64,000 nucleotides of DNA from DATAGF01 sp963819845 (GCA_963819845.1 CAWFXQ010000002.1:62001-126000), one strand, 5' to 3'; shown: positions 37,100 through 46,699, counted from the first letter of the stretch. Numbers and translations are program-made. Notes: generated from the sequence alone by a model not told the origin.

Positions 37100-37176
37100 G
37101 CGCTCGCGGCTGAGGGGGACGGGGTCGATGCCCCATTCTGACCGGGCCGGCCGCCCCGGGCGAGGCCGCTGATAGC

Positions 37177-38364
37177 GTGGCGCCGGTGCCCGTCGCCCAG
37201 CCGGCCACCACGCGAGCCCCAAGCGAACCGCCGGGCGCGCCGGCCTACGACGTCGGCATCGCGGGCGCGGGCCAGCTCGCCCGCATGACCTGCCTGGCCG
37301 CCTGGCCGCTCGGGATCCGGGTGGCGGTGCTGGGCCGGCCGGACGAGCCCGCGGCGCCGATGGCGGCCGGGCTGGTGGAGGGCGACTGGCGCGACGCCGA
37401 GGCGGTCGCGCGCCTGGGCGCGGCGTGCGGGGTGGTGACGCTCGAGAACGAGTTCGTCGACGCGGCGGCGCTGGCCGCCGTGCAGGAGGCCGGGACGCCC
37501 GTGCGCCCCGACCCCGGCTCGCTCGCGACCGTGCAGGACAAGGCGCTGCAGAAGGAGCTGCTGCGCGGGGCCGGGCTGCCGACGGCGCGCTTCGCCGTGG
37601 TCGAGGCCGCCTCGGAGCTGGCCGCCGCCGGCCGCGACCTCGGGTGGCCGCTCATGCTCAAGGCGCGGCGGCTGGGCTACGACGGCTACGGCAACGCCAC
37701 CTGCGCGGACGAGGACGAGGCCCGTGCCGCGTTCGGCCGCCTCGACGCCGGCGACGGCGTGCTCGCCGAGGGGCTGGTGCCCTTCGAGCGCGAGCTGGCC
37801 GTCATGGTCGCGCGGACGCCCAGCGGCGCCGAGGCCGCCTATCCGGTGGTGGAGACGGTCCAGGCGAACCACGTCTGCCACGAGGTCATCGCCCCCGCGC
37901 CGATCGCCGCCGACGCGGCCGGCCGCGCCGCCGAGGTGGCCCGGGCCGCCGCCGCGGCGGCGAACGGGCTGGGGGTGACCGGCGTGGAGATGTTCCTCGC
38001 GCCCCGCGGCGAGGTGCTCGTGAACGAGCTCGCCCCGCGCCCGCACAACTCGGGCCACTACACGATCGAGGCGGCCGAGACGTCGCAGTTCGAGAACCAC
38101 CTTCGCGGGGTCCTCGACCTGCCCCTCGGCGACGTCGCCCTGCGCGCGCGCGCCGCGGCGATGGTCAACCTGCTCGGCTCGCGCACGGGCCCCGCGCGGC
38201 CCGCGGTCCGCGGACCACTGGCGGTGCCGGGCGCCCACCTGCACCTCTACGACAAGGCCGAGGTGCGGCCCGGGCGCAAGATGGGGCACGTCACGGCCCT
38301 CGGGGAGACGGCCGGCGACGCGCTCGCGCGCGCCCGGCGCGCGGCGGCGGCGGTGGGGCTGTGA
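37177..38364 (+). CDS. purK: PurK, N5-carboxyaminoimidazole ribonucleotide synthase
   Basis: 395 residues, ATP-grasp fold. Opens with a Pro/Ala-rich leader then VGIAGAGQLARMTCLAAWPL. PLMLKARRLGYDGYGN binds ATP, and VNELAPRPHNSGHYTIEA is the catalytic PurK signature. Uses ATP and bicarbonate to carboxylate AIR in purine synthesis. GTG start; the next gene, purE, overlaps by 4 nt. Confidence 0.95.
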   Translation: MAPVPVAQPATTRAPSEPPGAPAYDVGIAGAGQLARMTCLAAWPLGIRVAVLGRPDEPAAPMAAGLVEGDWRDAEAVARLGAACGVVTLENEFVDAAALAAVQEAGTPVRPDPGSLATVQDKALQKELLRGAGLPTARFAVVEAASELAAAGRDLGWPLMLKARRLGYDGYGNATCADEDEARAAFGRLDAGDGVLAEGLVPFERELAVMVARTPSGAEAAYPVVETVQANHVCHEVIAPAPIAADAAGRAAEVARAAAAAANGLGVTGVEMFLAPRGEVLVNELAPRPHNSGHYTIEAAETSQFENHLRGVLDLPLGDVALRARAAAMVNLLGSRTGPARPAVRGPLAVPGAHLHLYDKAEVRPGRKMGHVTALGETAGDALARARRAAAAVGL

Positions 38365-38861
38365 AGCCGGCCGGCCCTCCGCTCGTCGGCGTGGTGATGG
38401 GCAGCGACAGCGACCTGCCCGTCGTCGGCGGCGCCGGCGACGTGCTCAAGGAGCTCGGCGTTCCCCACGAGCTGCGCGTGGTCTCGGCGCACCGCACCCC
38501 GCGCGACATGATGGATTACGGCGCCCAGGCCGCCGACCGGGGCCTGCGCGTGATCGTCGCCGGCGCGGGCGGGGCCGCCCACCTGCCGGGCATGCTCGCC
38601 GCCGTCACGACGCTGCCGGTGATCGGCGTGCCGGTGCGCAGCACGGCGCTCGACGGGCTCGACTCGCTGCTGTCGATCGTGCAGATGCCGCGGGGCGTCC
38701 CCGTGGCGACGGTGGCCATCGACGGCGGCCGCAACGCCGGCCTCCTGGCCGCCCAGATCCTCGCCGTCTCCGACCCCGAGCTCGCCCGGCGGGTCGCCGC
38801 CGTGCGGGCCGCGATGGCCGAGGCGGTGGCCACGGCCGACGAGAAGGTGCGGAACAGGTAG
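38361..38861 (+). CDS. purE: PurE, N5-CAIR mutase
   Basis: 166 residues, normal for class I PurE. GVVMGSDSDLPV, SAHRTPRDM with the catalytic His, and AGAGGAAHLPGM are present. Moves the carboxylate from N5 to C4 of the aminoimidazole in purine synthesis and works directly after PurK. GTGA overlap with purK. Confidence 0.96.
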   Translation: MKPAGPPLVGVVMGSDSDLPVVGGAGDVLKELGVPHELRVVSAHRTPRDMMDYGAQAADRGLRVIVAGAGGAAHLPGMLAAVTTLPVIGVPVRSTALDGLDSLLSIVQMPRGVPVATVAIDGGRNAGLLAAQILAVSDPELARRVAAVRAAMAEAVATADEKVRNR

Positions 38862-38916
38862 GAGCTGCCGCGCGCCCTGCCGCCCCCACGAGCGCGGCGG
38901 GGAGCCGGCCGGGCCC

Positions 38917-39012
38917 GTGCGCGAGACCTACCTCTCCGACCCGGCCCGGGTGCCCGCCCCGGAGCTGGCGACGCGCATCTCCATCCCACTCGACCGATCG
39001 GAGGCACCGTGA
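38917..39012 (+). pseudogene. Remnant of a GyrI-like effector-binding domain
   Basis: 31 codons reading VRETYLSDPARVPAPELATR ... end like the last part of GyrI-like small-molecule-binding domains of MerR/AraC-type regulators. Nothing recognisable precedes it. Its TGA overlaps the GTG of the glyoxalase remnant. Confidence 0.45.
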
Positions 39013-39285
39013 ACGCCCTCTTCCCCGACGTCGTGTCGGCCCGCCTGCCCGAGTCGCGCGACTTCTACGCCGGCCTGCTGGGCCTGGAGCCGGTCTGCGG
39101 CAGCGACTGGTACGTGCTGCTGCACGACCCCCGTCGCCCCCGGCTGCAGATCGCCTTCGTGGCCGGCGACCACGAGAGCGCCCCCGCCGCGTTCCGCGAG
39201 CCCGCGCGGCGTCCTGGTGACCGTCGAGGTCGAGGACGTTGACGCCGCCGAGCATGGCATCGGCGACCCGGAGGCCGCGTCCTAG
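39009..39285 (+). pseudogene. Truncated, frameshifted glyoxalase/VOC protein
   Basis: FPDVVSARLPESRDFYAGLLG is a typical first VOC strand-helix and the match continues to about residue 65. One extra base near 39200-39207 shifts the frame; the other frame continues GVLVTVEVEDVDAAE and stops at 39283-39285, about 40 residues short of a normal domain and without the last metal ligand. Overlaps the end of the convergent ATP-grasp gene. Confidence 0.65.
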
Positions 39286-40352
39286 GGGCAGCCGGCGGCC
39301 GCCGCGCGCAGCGCTGCGAACGCGGGCTCGTCGCCCGCGCGCGGGTCCGGGATCCACCGCCACCAGGCGTTGGCCTCGATCAGCATCGGACCCCCGGGCG
39401 TGGGCGCGACATCGAGCCCGACGGCCCGCAGGGGCGCGAAGGCCTCGACCGCGCGCAGCGCCAGCTCCCGGGCGTCCTCCCAGCCGGGCACGGGGAAGCC
39501 CTCCAGGGTCACCCCGGTCAGCGGGTGGACGGGGGCCGGGTCCAGCCCGAACCCGCCGGGCCGGGCCGTGAAGGGCAGCGCCAGGGTCCCGTCGCCGCGC
39601 ACCGCCGCGGCCAGGTTGCCGGACGTGCCGGCGCGGAACGAGTTGACGGGCAGGTGCCCCGCCGGGATGCGCAGGCGCGCCGCGAGCAGGCGCGGCGGCG
39701 CGTCCGGGCCCCGAAGCGCGACCATCCGCAGCGTGTGCAGCACCTCGGTGCCGCTCATCCGCTCGAGCTCGGCGTGGGGGCGCACCCGCTCCTGCACGAC
39801 GTAGGACCGCCAGCGGTCGGCGGCCAGCTCGCGGGCGAGGGCGTCCCACGCGATGGCCCGCCCGGCGTCGTCGGCGACTCCCTCGTCGGCCCGTGCCAAC
39901 ACGCGCACGCCGAGGCCCCGGTGCCCGTCGGACGGCTTGACGACGAGGTCGTCCGGGGCGTCGCGAGCGAGCGCCGCCGCCCAGGCGGCCGCGGTGGCGG
40001 GGCCGTCGCCATTGCGCTCGAGCACCCCGACCTGGCGCGCGGCGGGCAGGCCGTGGCGGGCGCAGACCGCCGCGAAGAGGCGCTTGTCCTCGGCGAGGGC
40101 GGCCGCCTCCCCCGGGTTCAGCGCCTCCTGCAGGCGCTCCATCTCGGTCGCCGGGATCGTCCAGCCGACCGACCCGAGGTCGAGGCGCGGGTCGAGGAGG
40201 CCGAAAGATGCGGCCTCCCCCAGGCGCCAGCCCTCGCGCCGCAGGCGCGCCGCCCGCAGGCCCACGCGCCACACGGGGGCGTCGTGCGCCTCGGCGGCGC
40301 CGCGAAGCCGCCCCGCGATGCGGAGCGGCCGAACCACGGGCTCGGAGGTCAC
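39282..40352 (-). CDS. Sugar-transfer-associated ATP-grasp protein (copy A)
   Basis: 356 residues. N-terminal helical region, then an ATP-grasp core: ALAEDKRLFAAVCARHGLPA, DDLVVKPSDGHRGLGVRVL, and PGGPMLIEANAWWRWIPDP near the C-terminus with the metal-binding Glu-x-Asn. Matches the ATP-grasp family linked to polysaccharide or peptide tailoring. GTG start overlaps the stop of its paralogue (GTGA). Substrate unknown. Confidence 0.82.
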   Translation of the reverse strand: MTSEPVVRPLRIAGRLRGAAEAHDAPVWRVGLRAARLRREGWRLGEAASFGLLDPRLDLGSVGWTIPATEMERLQEALNPGEAAALAEDKRLFAAVCARHGLPAARQVGVLERNGDGPATAAAWAAALARDAPDDLVVKPSDGHRGLGVRVLARADEGVADDAGRAIAWDALARELAADRWRSYVVQERVRPHAELERMSGTEVLHTLRMVALRGPDAPPRLLAARLRIPAGHLPVNSFRAGTSGNLAAAVRGDGTLALPFTARPGGFGLDPAPVHPLTGVTLEGFPVPGWEDARELALRAVEAFAPLRAVGLDVAPTPGGPMLIEANAWWRWIPDPRAGDEPAFAALRAAAAGCP

Positions 40353-41432
40353 GCCCGGCGCGCGCTCCGCCGGAGGACGGCCTCACGCAGCGCGGCCACC
40401 GTGGGATCGCCCCAGGGGCCGGGCTCCGGGAGGAAGCTCCACCATGCGTTCGCCTCGATCAGCGCTGGGCCCTCCGGGGTCGGCGCGATGTCCCAGCCGA
40501 TCGTACGCAGCGGGGCGAACGCCCGTCCGGCGTCGCGCGCGAGCGCCTGGGCGGCGTCCCACCCCGGAACGGGGAAGCCCTCGAGGGCGACGCCGGTGCG
40601 GGGGTGGCGCGGGGTGCGCTCCAGGCCGAAGCCGCTCGCCCTCAGGCGCAGGGGCATGCCGAGGGTGCCGTCGTCGCGCACCACGGCCGAGAGGTTGCCG
40701 GTCGCGCCCGCGCGGAAGGAGTCGAACCGGCTGGCCGCCGGAGGCGACGCGCATCCGCGCGGCGATCATCCGCGGGGCGTCGCCGCCGTCGAGCAGCGTC
40801 ACCAGCCGGAGGGTGTGCACCAGGTCGTGGCCGCTCATCCGCGCCAGGTCCGGGTGGGGGCGCAGGCGCTCCTGCACCACGTAGGCGGTCCAGGGCGCGG
40901 CGGCCAGATCGCCGGCCAGCGACCCCCATGACGCCGTCCGCCCGGCGTGGTCGCGCACGCCGCCGGCGGCGCGCCGCAGCACCCGCACCCCGAGGCCGCG
41001 GTGGCCCTCGGCCGGCTTGACCACCAGGCCCTCGGGCGCGGTGCGCTCCAGCGCCACCGCCCACGCGCAGGCGGTGGCCGCCCGGTCGCCCGTCCGCTCG
41101 AGGACCGCGACCTGCCGCGCCGCCGGCAGCCCGTGCCGGACGCAGGCCTCGGAGAAGCGGCGCTTGTCCTCGGCCATGGGCACGGCCCGCGCGGGGTTGA
41201 GGGCCTCCTGCAACCGCTCCAGCTCGGCGGCCCGGACCGCCCACGGGAACTCGCGGAGCTCCATGTGAGGGTCGAGAAGGCCCAGGGTCGCGGCCTCGCC
41301 CATCCGCCACCCGCCGCGCTGCAGCCGCGCGGCGCGCAGGGCCACCCGCCAGACCGGAGCGTCGTGCGCCTGGGCCGCGCTGCGCAGGCGGCGCGCGATG
41401 CGGGCGGGGCGCTCGGCCACGGCGGCGCGCAT
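40349..41432 (-). CDS. Sugar-transfer-associated ATP-grasp protein (copy B), one-base frameshift
   Basis: Paralogue of copy A along its full length (for example MAEDKRRFSEACVRHGLPA and EGLVVKPAEGHRGLGVRVL). After MRVASGGQPV the frame is lost, and one base later DSFRAGATGNLSAVV continues the match to IEANAWWSFLPEPG and the stop. The extra base lies in GTTCGAC (40721-40727, minus strand), where GTCGAC would keep the frame. About 360 residues after correction. Two adjacent copies suggest different substrates or a heterodimer. Confidence 0.8.
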
Positions 41433-41485
41433 CCCCCGAGGCTGTCACCACCGGGCCGCCGGCGCACTAGCCGAACGGCGAGACG

Positions 41486-42553
41486 TCAGGGCGTCAGTGG
41501 CGCCGAGGCGCGGTCGCGCACCCGGCCGTTGACGTCCACGAACTCGTAGTCGGCGCGCTCGCTCGTCAGGCGCACCCGCAGGAGCCCGAACTCGCGCACG
41601 TACACCAGGGCGTCCTCGCTCCGCGGCGTGCGCTCGTCGTTGACGGGCCCGCCGCCCGTCCCGACCGTGAGGAACGGGACGCCGGGGACCTCCGGCCGCG
41701 CGCGCCGCTCGTAGGCGTGGAGGTGGCCGGACAGCACGGCCGTCACCTCGGCGGCGGCGATGACCGGCAGGAGCGGGTCGCCGGCCTTGAGCGGCTGGTG
41801 CACGACCACGAATCGCGCGAGCGGCCCGGGCCGCGCCAGCGCGCGCTCGGCGAAGGCGACGTCGCCGGGGTCGCCCCGCAACCCCAGCCCCACCACCTGC
41901 ACCGGGCCGTAGCGCAGGTCGTAGCGCTCCCCGTCGCCGGGCCACTCGAACGCGTTCACCAGCGCCCGCTGCCCGCTCTCGAAGACGATGTCGTGGTCGC
42001 CGACGACGCCGTAGTTGGGGGCGCTGCCGAGCACGTCGCGCAGGGGGCGGAAGATCTGGTCGTCGAGCAGCTGGGGGAGCGCCGCGACGTAGGCGTTGTC
42101 GCCGCCGGTCACCAGCAGGCGCGGGCGCTCGGCGGCGGCGAGCGCCGCGACGGCGCGGAAGTCGTCGTTGGGCGCGCCGTAGTCGGCGAAGAAGATCAGG
42201 TCGAGGGGGCGGTCGAGCGAGGTCGGCGCCGTCGTGACGGTTCCGGACGCCGCCTCGGCCCCGTTGACCGTCGCCGTCCAGTCGTAGCGCGTGTCGGGCC
42301 GGAGGCCGGTCAGGTCACCGCCGCGGGCCCGGACGGGCGGTCCGTCACCGGCGACGGCCTCGATCCGCACGGCCGCGCCGTCGCGGGCGATCCAGCGCAG
42401 CCGCGCGGTCGTCTCGCCCACGCGGGTCAGGTACGGCGCCCGCACGAAGGCGTCGGGCGCCGGCGCCGGCTCGGCGGCATCCTCCCCGCATCCGGCGGCC
42501 ACCGCTGCGGCCACCACCATCGCGGCGATGACGGCGGCGATCCGCCGCGTCAT
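41486..42553 (-). CDS. Lipoprotein metallophosphoesterase (purple-acid-phosphatase-like)
   Basis: 355 residues. Lipoprotein signal with AAGCGED, a fibronectin-like domain (about 35-110), then a calcineurin-like phosphoesterase: FFADYGAPND, VTGGDNAY, VVGDHDI, VVHQPL and LSGHLHAYER hold the metal ligands. Extracellular phosphate scavenging is a usual role. No partner genes nearby. Confidence 0.88.
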   Translation of the reverse strand: MTRRIAAVIAAMVVAAAVAAGCGEDAAEPAPAPDAFVRAPYLTRVGETTARLRWIARDGAAVRIEAVAGDGPPVRARGGDLTGLRPDTRYDWTATVNGAEAASGTVTTAPTSLDRPLDLIFFADYGAPNDDFRAVAALAAAERPRLLVTGGDNAYVAALPQLLDDQIFRPLRDVLGSAPNYGVVGDHDIVFESGQRALVNAFEWPGDGERYDLRYGPVQVVGLGLRGDPGDVAFAERALARPGPLARFVVVHQPLKAGDPLLPVIAAAEVTAVLSGHLHAYERRARPEVPGVPFLTVGTGGGPVNDERTPRSEDALVYVREFGLLRVRLTSERADYEFVDVNGRVRDRASAPLTP

Positions 42554-42568
42554 CGCCGCGGGGCTCCG

Positions 42569-43447
42569 CTACGTCGTGGGCTTGCCGATCGCCGCGCCCT
42601 TGCGGGCGTTGAAGCCCTCGAGCATCGTCGCCAGGTCGCTGTCCTTGGAGGCGTCGACGAGCGCGCGGTACTTCTCCTCCAGCGTGGCACGCTGTTCACG
42701 GTAGAGGATCCCCAGCTTGAAGCCCCCGCGCAGGGCGAGGTCGAACGCCGCCGTCTTGGAGGTGACGTCGTGGTCGGGCTCCACGTCGGTGACGAGCTCC
42801 TTCCACTCCTCCTGGTGGTTGTTGAACACCACGCAGGGCGAGAGGGCGTCGATGTACGAGAAGCCCCGGTGCTCCATCGCCTGCACGATCAGCTCGGTGA
42901 GCACCTTGGTGTTGAAGGACGCGCCGCGCGCCACGAACGACGCGCCCGACGCGACCGCGAACGCCAGCGTGTTGAGCGGCGTCTCGAGGTTGCCCCAGGG
43001 GGTGGAGGGCGCCTTCTGCTCGGTGAGCGAGGTGGGCGACACCTGGCCCTTGGTGAGGCCGTAGATCTCGTTGTCCATCACCAGGTAGGTGATGTCGACG
43101 TTGCGCCGGGCGGCGTGGGGGAAGTGGCCGGCGCCGATCGCAAACCCGTCGCCGTCGCCGCCGACCGCGATGACGTTGAGGTCCGGGTTCGCCAGCTTCA
43201 CGCCCATCGCCACCGGCAGCGGGCGGCCGTGCAGCGAGTGGAAGCCGTAGGTGGTGACGAAGCCCGGGAGGCGGCTGGAGCAGCCGATGCCGGATACGAC
43301 CACCGTCCGCGCCGGGTCGAGATCGAGCTCGGCGAACGCGCGATAGAGGGACGCGAGAACACCGAAGTCGCCGCAGCCGGGGCACCAGATCGGCTTGAGG
43401 TCCGACTTGTAGTCGGCGGGCTTGCGCTTGGCCGGCTCGGTGCTCAA
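42569..43447 (-). CDS. korB: 2-oxoacid:ferredoxin oxidoreductase beta subunit
   Basis: 292 residues. WCPGCGDFGVL with the Fe-S cysteines and the TPP-binding GDGDGFAIGAGHFPHAARRN ... NEIYGLTKGQ are typical of KorB/OforB. Forms a complex with the alpha/gamma subunit encoded just upstream and links 2-oxoglutarate or another 2-oxoacid to ferredoxin reduction. TTG start overlaps the korA stop (TTGA), with AAAGGA about 8 nt upstream. Confidence 0.93.
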   Translation of the reverse strand: MSTEPAKRKPADYKSDLKPIWCPGCGDFGVLASLYRAFAELDLDPARTVVVSGIGCSSRLPGFVTTYGFHSLHGRPLPVAMGVKLANPDLNVIAVGGDGDGFAIGAGHFPHAARRNVDITYLVMDNEIYGLTKGQVSPTSLTEQKAPSTPWGNLETPLNTLAFAVASGASFVARGASFNTKVLTELIVQAMEHRGFSYIDALSPCVVFNNHQEEWKELVTDVEPDHDVTSKTAAFDLALRGGFKLGILYREQRATLEEKYRALVDASKDSDLATMLEGFNARKGAAIGKPTT

Positions 43448-45156
43448 CTGGGGGTCCTTTCGGTGATCACGTCGAGGATGTCCTCGGCGGTGAAGGGGAG
43501 GCCGTCGGACTTGGCGTGGCTCTCGACGGGGACGCCGCACTCGCCGCGCACCAGGCGCGCGAGCTGGCCGGTGAAGTTGACCTCGGGCACGATCACCCGG
43601 CGGGCCGCGCCGACGAACGCGCCGACCGCGTCGACCGGGAAGGGCCCGAGCACGCGGGGGTAGAAGGCGCCGACCGACAGGCCCTGCTCCCGGGCCGCCT
43701 CGACCGCCTCTCGCACCGGGCCGTAGGTGGAGCCGAAGCCGATGACCGCGATCTCGGGGCGCTCGTCGCCCACGGTCTCGTGGCGGGCGGCGCCGTTGGC
43801 GAGCGGCGCGAGCTTGGCCCAGCGCTTGGTCTGCATGGCCACGTGGTTCTCGGGCGTGTAGGCCGGGTGGCCGAGCTCGTCGTGCTCGATGCCCGTCGCC
43901 ACGTACTGGCCGCCCTCCTCGCCGGGGATCCCCATCGGCGAGACCGCGTCGTCGGTGATCTCGTAGCGCTTGTAGTCCCCGTCCCGGCCGGCCGACGTCC
44001 GGCGCTCCCAGAGCTCCACCTTGGAGAGGTCGGGCTTGTTGATGACCTCCATCCGCGTGGCGAGCCCCTGGTCCGTGAGCAGGATCACGGGTACCTGGTA
44101 GCGCTCGGCGTAGTTGAACGCGTCGATGGTCGACCAGAAGCAGTCCTCGACCGTGACCGGCGCGATGACCACCCGGGGCGCCTCGCCGTGGCCGCCGTAG
44201 AGCGCGTGCTGCAGGTCCGACTGCTCGGTCTTGGTGGGCAGTCCGGTCGAAGGGCCGCCGCGCTGGGCGTCGATGATCACGCAGGGGATCTCGGCGGTGC
44301 CGGCGTAGCCCAGCATCTCGGTCATCAGCGACAGGCCCGGGCCGGAGGTGGCCGTCATCGCCTTCACGCCCGTGTAGGACGCGCCGAGGACGGAAGACAG
44401 CGAGGCGATCTCGTCCTCGCACTGGATCGTGATGCCGCCGACCTGCGGCAGCTTGGCCGACAGCCACTCGAGGATGTCCGAGGCCGGCGTGATCGGGTAG
44501 CCGGCGAAGTACCGCACCCCGGCGGCGACGGCGCCGAGCGCGATCGCCTGGTTGCCCGACATCAGGACGCGGTCCTCCTCCACCTCGACCGGGTCAACGA
44601 TCGCCAGCGAGCCGATGAGGTCGCCGCCCTCGTCGTGGCCCGCGCGCAGCGCGGCGATGTTCGCGTCGGCGACGCCCTGCTTGTGGGCGTAGCGGCGCAG
44701 CACGAGCTCCTCGATGGGGGTGGTGTCGAACGAGATGACCCCGGAGACGGCGCCGACGGCCACCATGTTCTTCGCGCGCAGGGAGCCGCCGATCTCCTTG
44801 GCGAGCTTCTCCATGCGCACCGGCCGCGCGCGGGTCAGGTACTCGTCGGGGATCTCGACGGCGGTGTCGTCGAACAGGATCACGCCCTCGGGCCCGAGCG
44901 CGTCCCCGTGCAGGTCCCAGGCCTCCTGGTTGAAGCAGACGAGCAGGTCCACGTGCTTGCCGTGGCTGTAGATCCTCTCGTCGCCCATGCGCACCTGGTA
45001 CATGCACGGGCCGCCCTTGATCTCGGCGGGGTAGGTGCGGAAGGTCTGGGTCCAGTACCCGCCCCGGGCCGCGGCCTGGGTGAGGATGTCGCCCGAGGAG
45101 ATGACCCCCTCGCCGGACTCCCCGGCAAGCCGGATCACCACGCTCCTTCGTGCCAA
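43444..45156 (-). CDS. korA: 2-oxoacid:ferredoxin oxidoreductase alpha subunit with fused gamma domain
   Basis: About 570 residues. Residues 1-190 are the gamma domain (VVIRLAGESGEGVISSGDIL), residues from about 210 the alpha domain (GNQAIALGAVAAGVRYFAGY), with TSGPGLSLMTEMLGYAG at the pyrimidine site. The fusion is the form used by many actinobacteria for 2-oxoglutarate. Start is a TTG after AAGGGGG; GTG at 45141 is also possible. Confidence 0.92.
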   Translation of the reverse strand: MARRSVVIRLAGESGEGVISSGDILTQAAARGGYWTQTFRTYPAEIKGGPCMYQVRMGDERIYSHGKHVDLLVCFNQEAWDLHGDALGPEGVILFDDTAVEIPDEYLTRARPVRMEKLAKEIGGSLRAKNMVAVGAVSGVISFDTTPIEELVLRRYAHKQGVADANIAALRAGHDEGGDLIGSLAIVDPVEVEEDRVLMSGNQAIALGAVAAGVRYFAGYPITPASDILEWLSAKLPQVGGITIQCEDEIASLSSVLGASYTGVKAMTATSGPGLSLMTEMLGYAGTAEIPCVIIDAQRGGPSTGLPTKTEQSDLQHALYGGHGEAPRVVIAPVTVEDCFWSTIDAFNYAERYQVPVILLTDQGLATRMEVINKPDLSKVELWERRTSAGRDGDYKRYEITDDAVSPMGIPGEEGGQYVATGIEHDELGHPAYTPENHVAMQTKRWAKLAPLANGAARHETVGDERPEIAVIGFGSTYGPVREAVEAAREQGLSVGAFYPRVLGPFPVDAVGAFVGAARRVIVPEVNFTGQLARLVRGECGVPVESHAKSDGLPFTAEDILDVITERTPS

Positions 45157-45243
45157 AGCGCCCCCTTGTCGGTTCGCCCGCGTTCGCCCGCCGAGCGCAC
45201 GACCGGCAGGGGTCGTCTCCACGCCGGGGAGGCGCAAGGGATG

Positions 45244-45279
45244 TTACCGATCTGCCGGTAATGGAGGCAACATTCCGGT
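45244..45279. promoter_or_regulatory. Overlapping inverted repeats before korA
   Basis: TTACCG-ATCTGC-CGGTAA (45244-45261) is a perfect 6-bp-arm palindrome, and CCGGTAATG ... CATTCCGG (about 45255-45279) is an imperfect one sharing its right arm. The pair lies about 90-125 nt upstream of korA and just before a small plus-strand gene, a good place for an operator controlling either. No matching regulator identified. Confidence 0.35.
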
Positions 45280-45281
45280 CA

Positions 45282-45479
45282 ATGGCGAACGCTCCGCCGC
45301 CCGGGCCCCCCGAGGACCCCCGCCTCCGCGCCCGGGCCGACCTGCTCTGGTACCTGCGCCACGCCGACGCGCTGGCCCGCTGGCCGGTGCTGCGCGAGGA
45401 GTGGGCGCAGCGCGTCGAGCACCGGCGGGTGGCGCCCGACGACTCGGGCACCAGCCGTCCCGGTCCGCGTCGAGCCTAG
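45282..45479 (+). CDS. Small hypothetical protein
   Basis: 65 residues, charged and helical (LRARADLLWYLRHADALARW), followed by a Pro/Arg tail. Starts 3 nt after the inverted repeats, so it may be autoregulated, or the repeats may serve korA. An ATG at 45261 is an alternative start. No family recognised. Confidence 0.5.
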   Translation: MANAPPPGPPEDPRLRARADLLWYLRHADALARWPVLREEWAQRVEHRRVAPDDSGTSRPGPRRA

Positions 45480-46699
45480 GCCCGCCCGGCGGACCTCCGC
45501 CCGCGCCGCGCCGTGGCGTCCACCGTCACGGCCAGCAGCAGCACCGCGCCGGTCACCATGAACTTGACGTCGGAGTCGAACGCCTTCAGGTCCATCCCGT
45601 TGGAGATCGAGCCGATCACCAGGGCACCCAGTAGCGCCGACCAGGCGGTGCCGCGCCCGCCGAACAGGCTGGTGCCGCCGATGACGGCCGCCGCGATGGC
45701 GTTCAGCAGCACGGTGCCGCCGCCCGAGCCCTGGTTGACCGCGAACAGGCGCGAGGCCGCCATCACGCCGCCGATCGCCGCGAGCGTGGAGCACGCCGCG
45801 AACACGATCAGCCGGATCCGCGGGAGCGAGATGCCCGCCCGCCGGGCCGCCTCGGCGTTGCCGCCGACCGCGAAGACGTGCCGGCCGAAGGCCGTGCGCC
45901 GGGTGATGAAGTCCACCAGGATCACGATCCCGATGAAGATCAGCACCGCCAGCGGCACGCCCCGGTCGTCGTTCAGCACGGCCACGGCCGCCAGCGTGCC
46001 GAGCACGACGACGGCGATGCGCAGCGCGAGCAGGACGATCGGAATGGTCTCGAGCCCCGACGCGGCGCGCCGCCGGTAGCCCCAGAGCGTCAGCAGCACG
46101 TAGGGCACCAGCAGCACGATGGCGATGATCCAGCCGACCGCGTCGGAGTAGAACGTGTTCGCCAGGTCGAGGATCGCGCTGTCGGTGATGTTGATGGTGC
46201 CCGTATCGCCGAGCACGTAGAGCAGCAGCCCCTGGAAGCCCAGCAGGCCGGCCAGGGTCACCACGAACGACGGCACCTGGAGGTAGGCGACGAACGCGCC
46301 CTGGAAGAGGCCGATGCCCGTGCCGACGACGAACACCGCCACCAGCATCGCCGGCCAGCCGGACCAGCCGTGGTTGACGCTGAGCACCGCCATGCAGGCG
46401 GCCGCGACGCCGCTCACGACCCCGACGGACAGGTCGATCTCGCCCAGCAGCAGCACCAGCACGACCCCGACGGCGATGATGCCGAGCGGGGTGATCTGCA
46501 GCATCAGGTTGGTGAGGTTGCCCGAGGTGAGGAAGTTCTCCGCGGACAGCGAGAAGTAGAGCCAGATCACGATCAGGCCGATGATGACCGGCAGCGAGCC
46601 CAGCTCCCCCTGGCGCACGCGCCGCGTGAACCGGGTCCACAGGCCGGCGAGCCCCTCGGGGTCGACCTCCAGGCGCGGGTCGCGCTCGGCGGTGGTCAT
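45476..46699 (-). CDS. Sugar ABC transporter permease (XylH/RbsC-like)
   Basis: 407 residues with about ten hydrophobic segments. The conserved GEIDLSVGVVSGVAAACMAV, VPSFVVTLAGLLGFQGLLLY and GRHVFAVGGNAEAARRAGIS motifs mark the ribose/xylose permease family; the extra loop between segments and length near 400 match XylH. Partner of the binding protein and ATPase upstream; ATGA overlap with the ATPase gene. Confidence 0.93.
   Translation of the reverse strand: MTTAERDPRLEVDPEGLAGLWTRFTRRVRQGELGSLPVIIGLIVIWLYFSLSAENFLTSGNLTNLMLQITPLGIIAVGVVLVLLLGEIDLSVGVVSGVAAACMAVLSVNHGWSGWPAMLVAVFVVGTGIGLFQGAFVAYLQVPSFVVTLAGLLGFQGLLLYVLGDTGTINITDSAILDLANTFYSDAVGWIIAIVLLVPYVLLTLWGYRRRAASGLETIPIVLLALRIAVVVLGTLAAVAVLNDDRGVPLAVLIFIGIVILVDFITRRTAFGRHVFAVGGNAEAARRAGISLPRIRLIVFAACSTLAAIGGVMAASRLFAVNQGSGGGTVLLNAIAAAVIGGTSLFGGRGTAWSALLGALVIGSISNGMDLKAFDSDVKFMVTGAVLLLAVTVDATARRGRRSAGRA

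Noticed and set aside
39009..39285. Functional glyoxalase broken only by sequence error
   Set aside because: Even after frame repair the protein ends about 40 residues early and lacks the last metal ligand.
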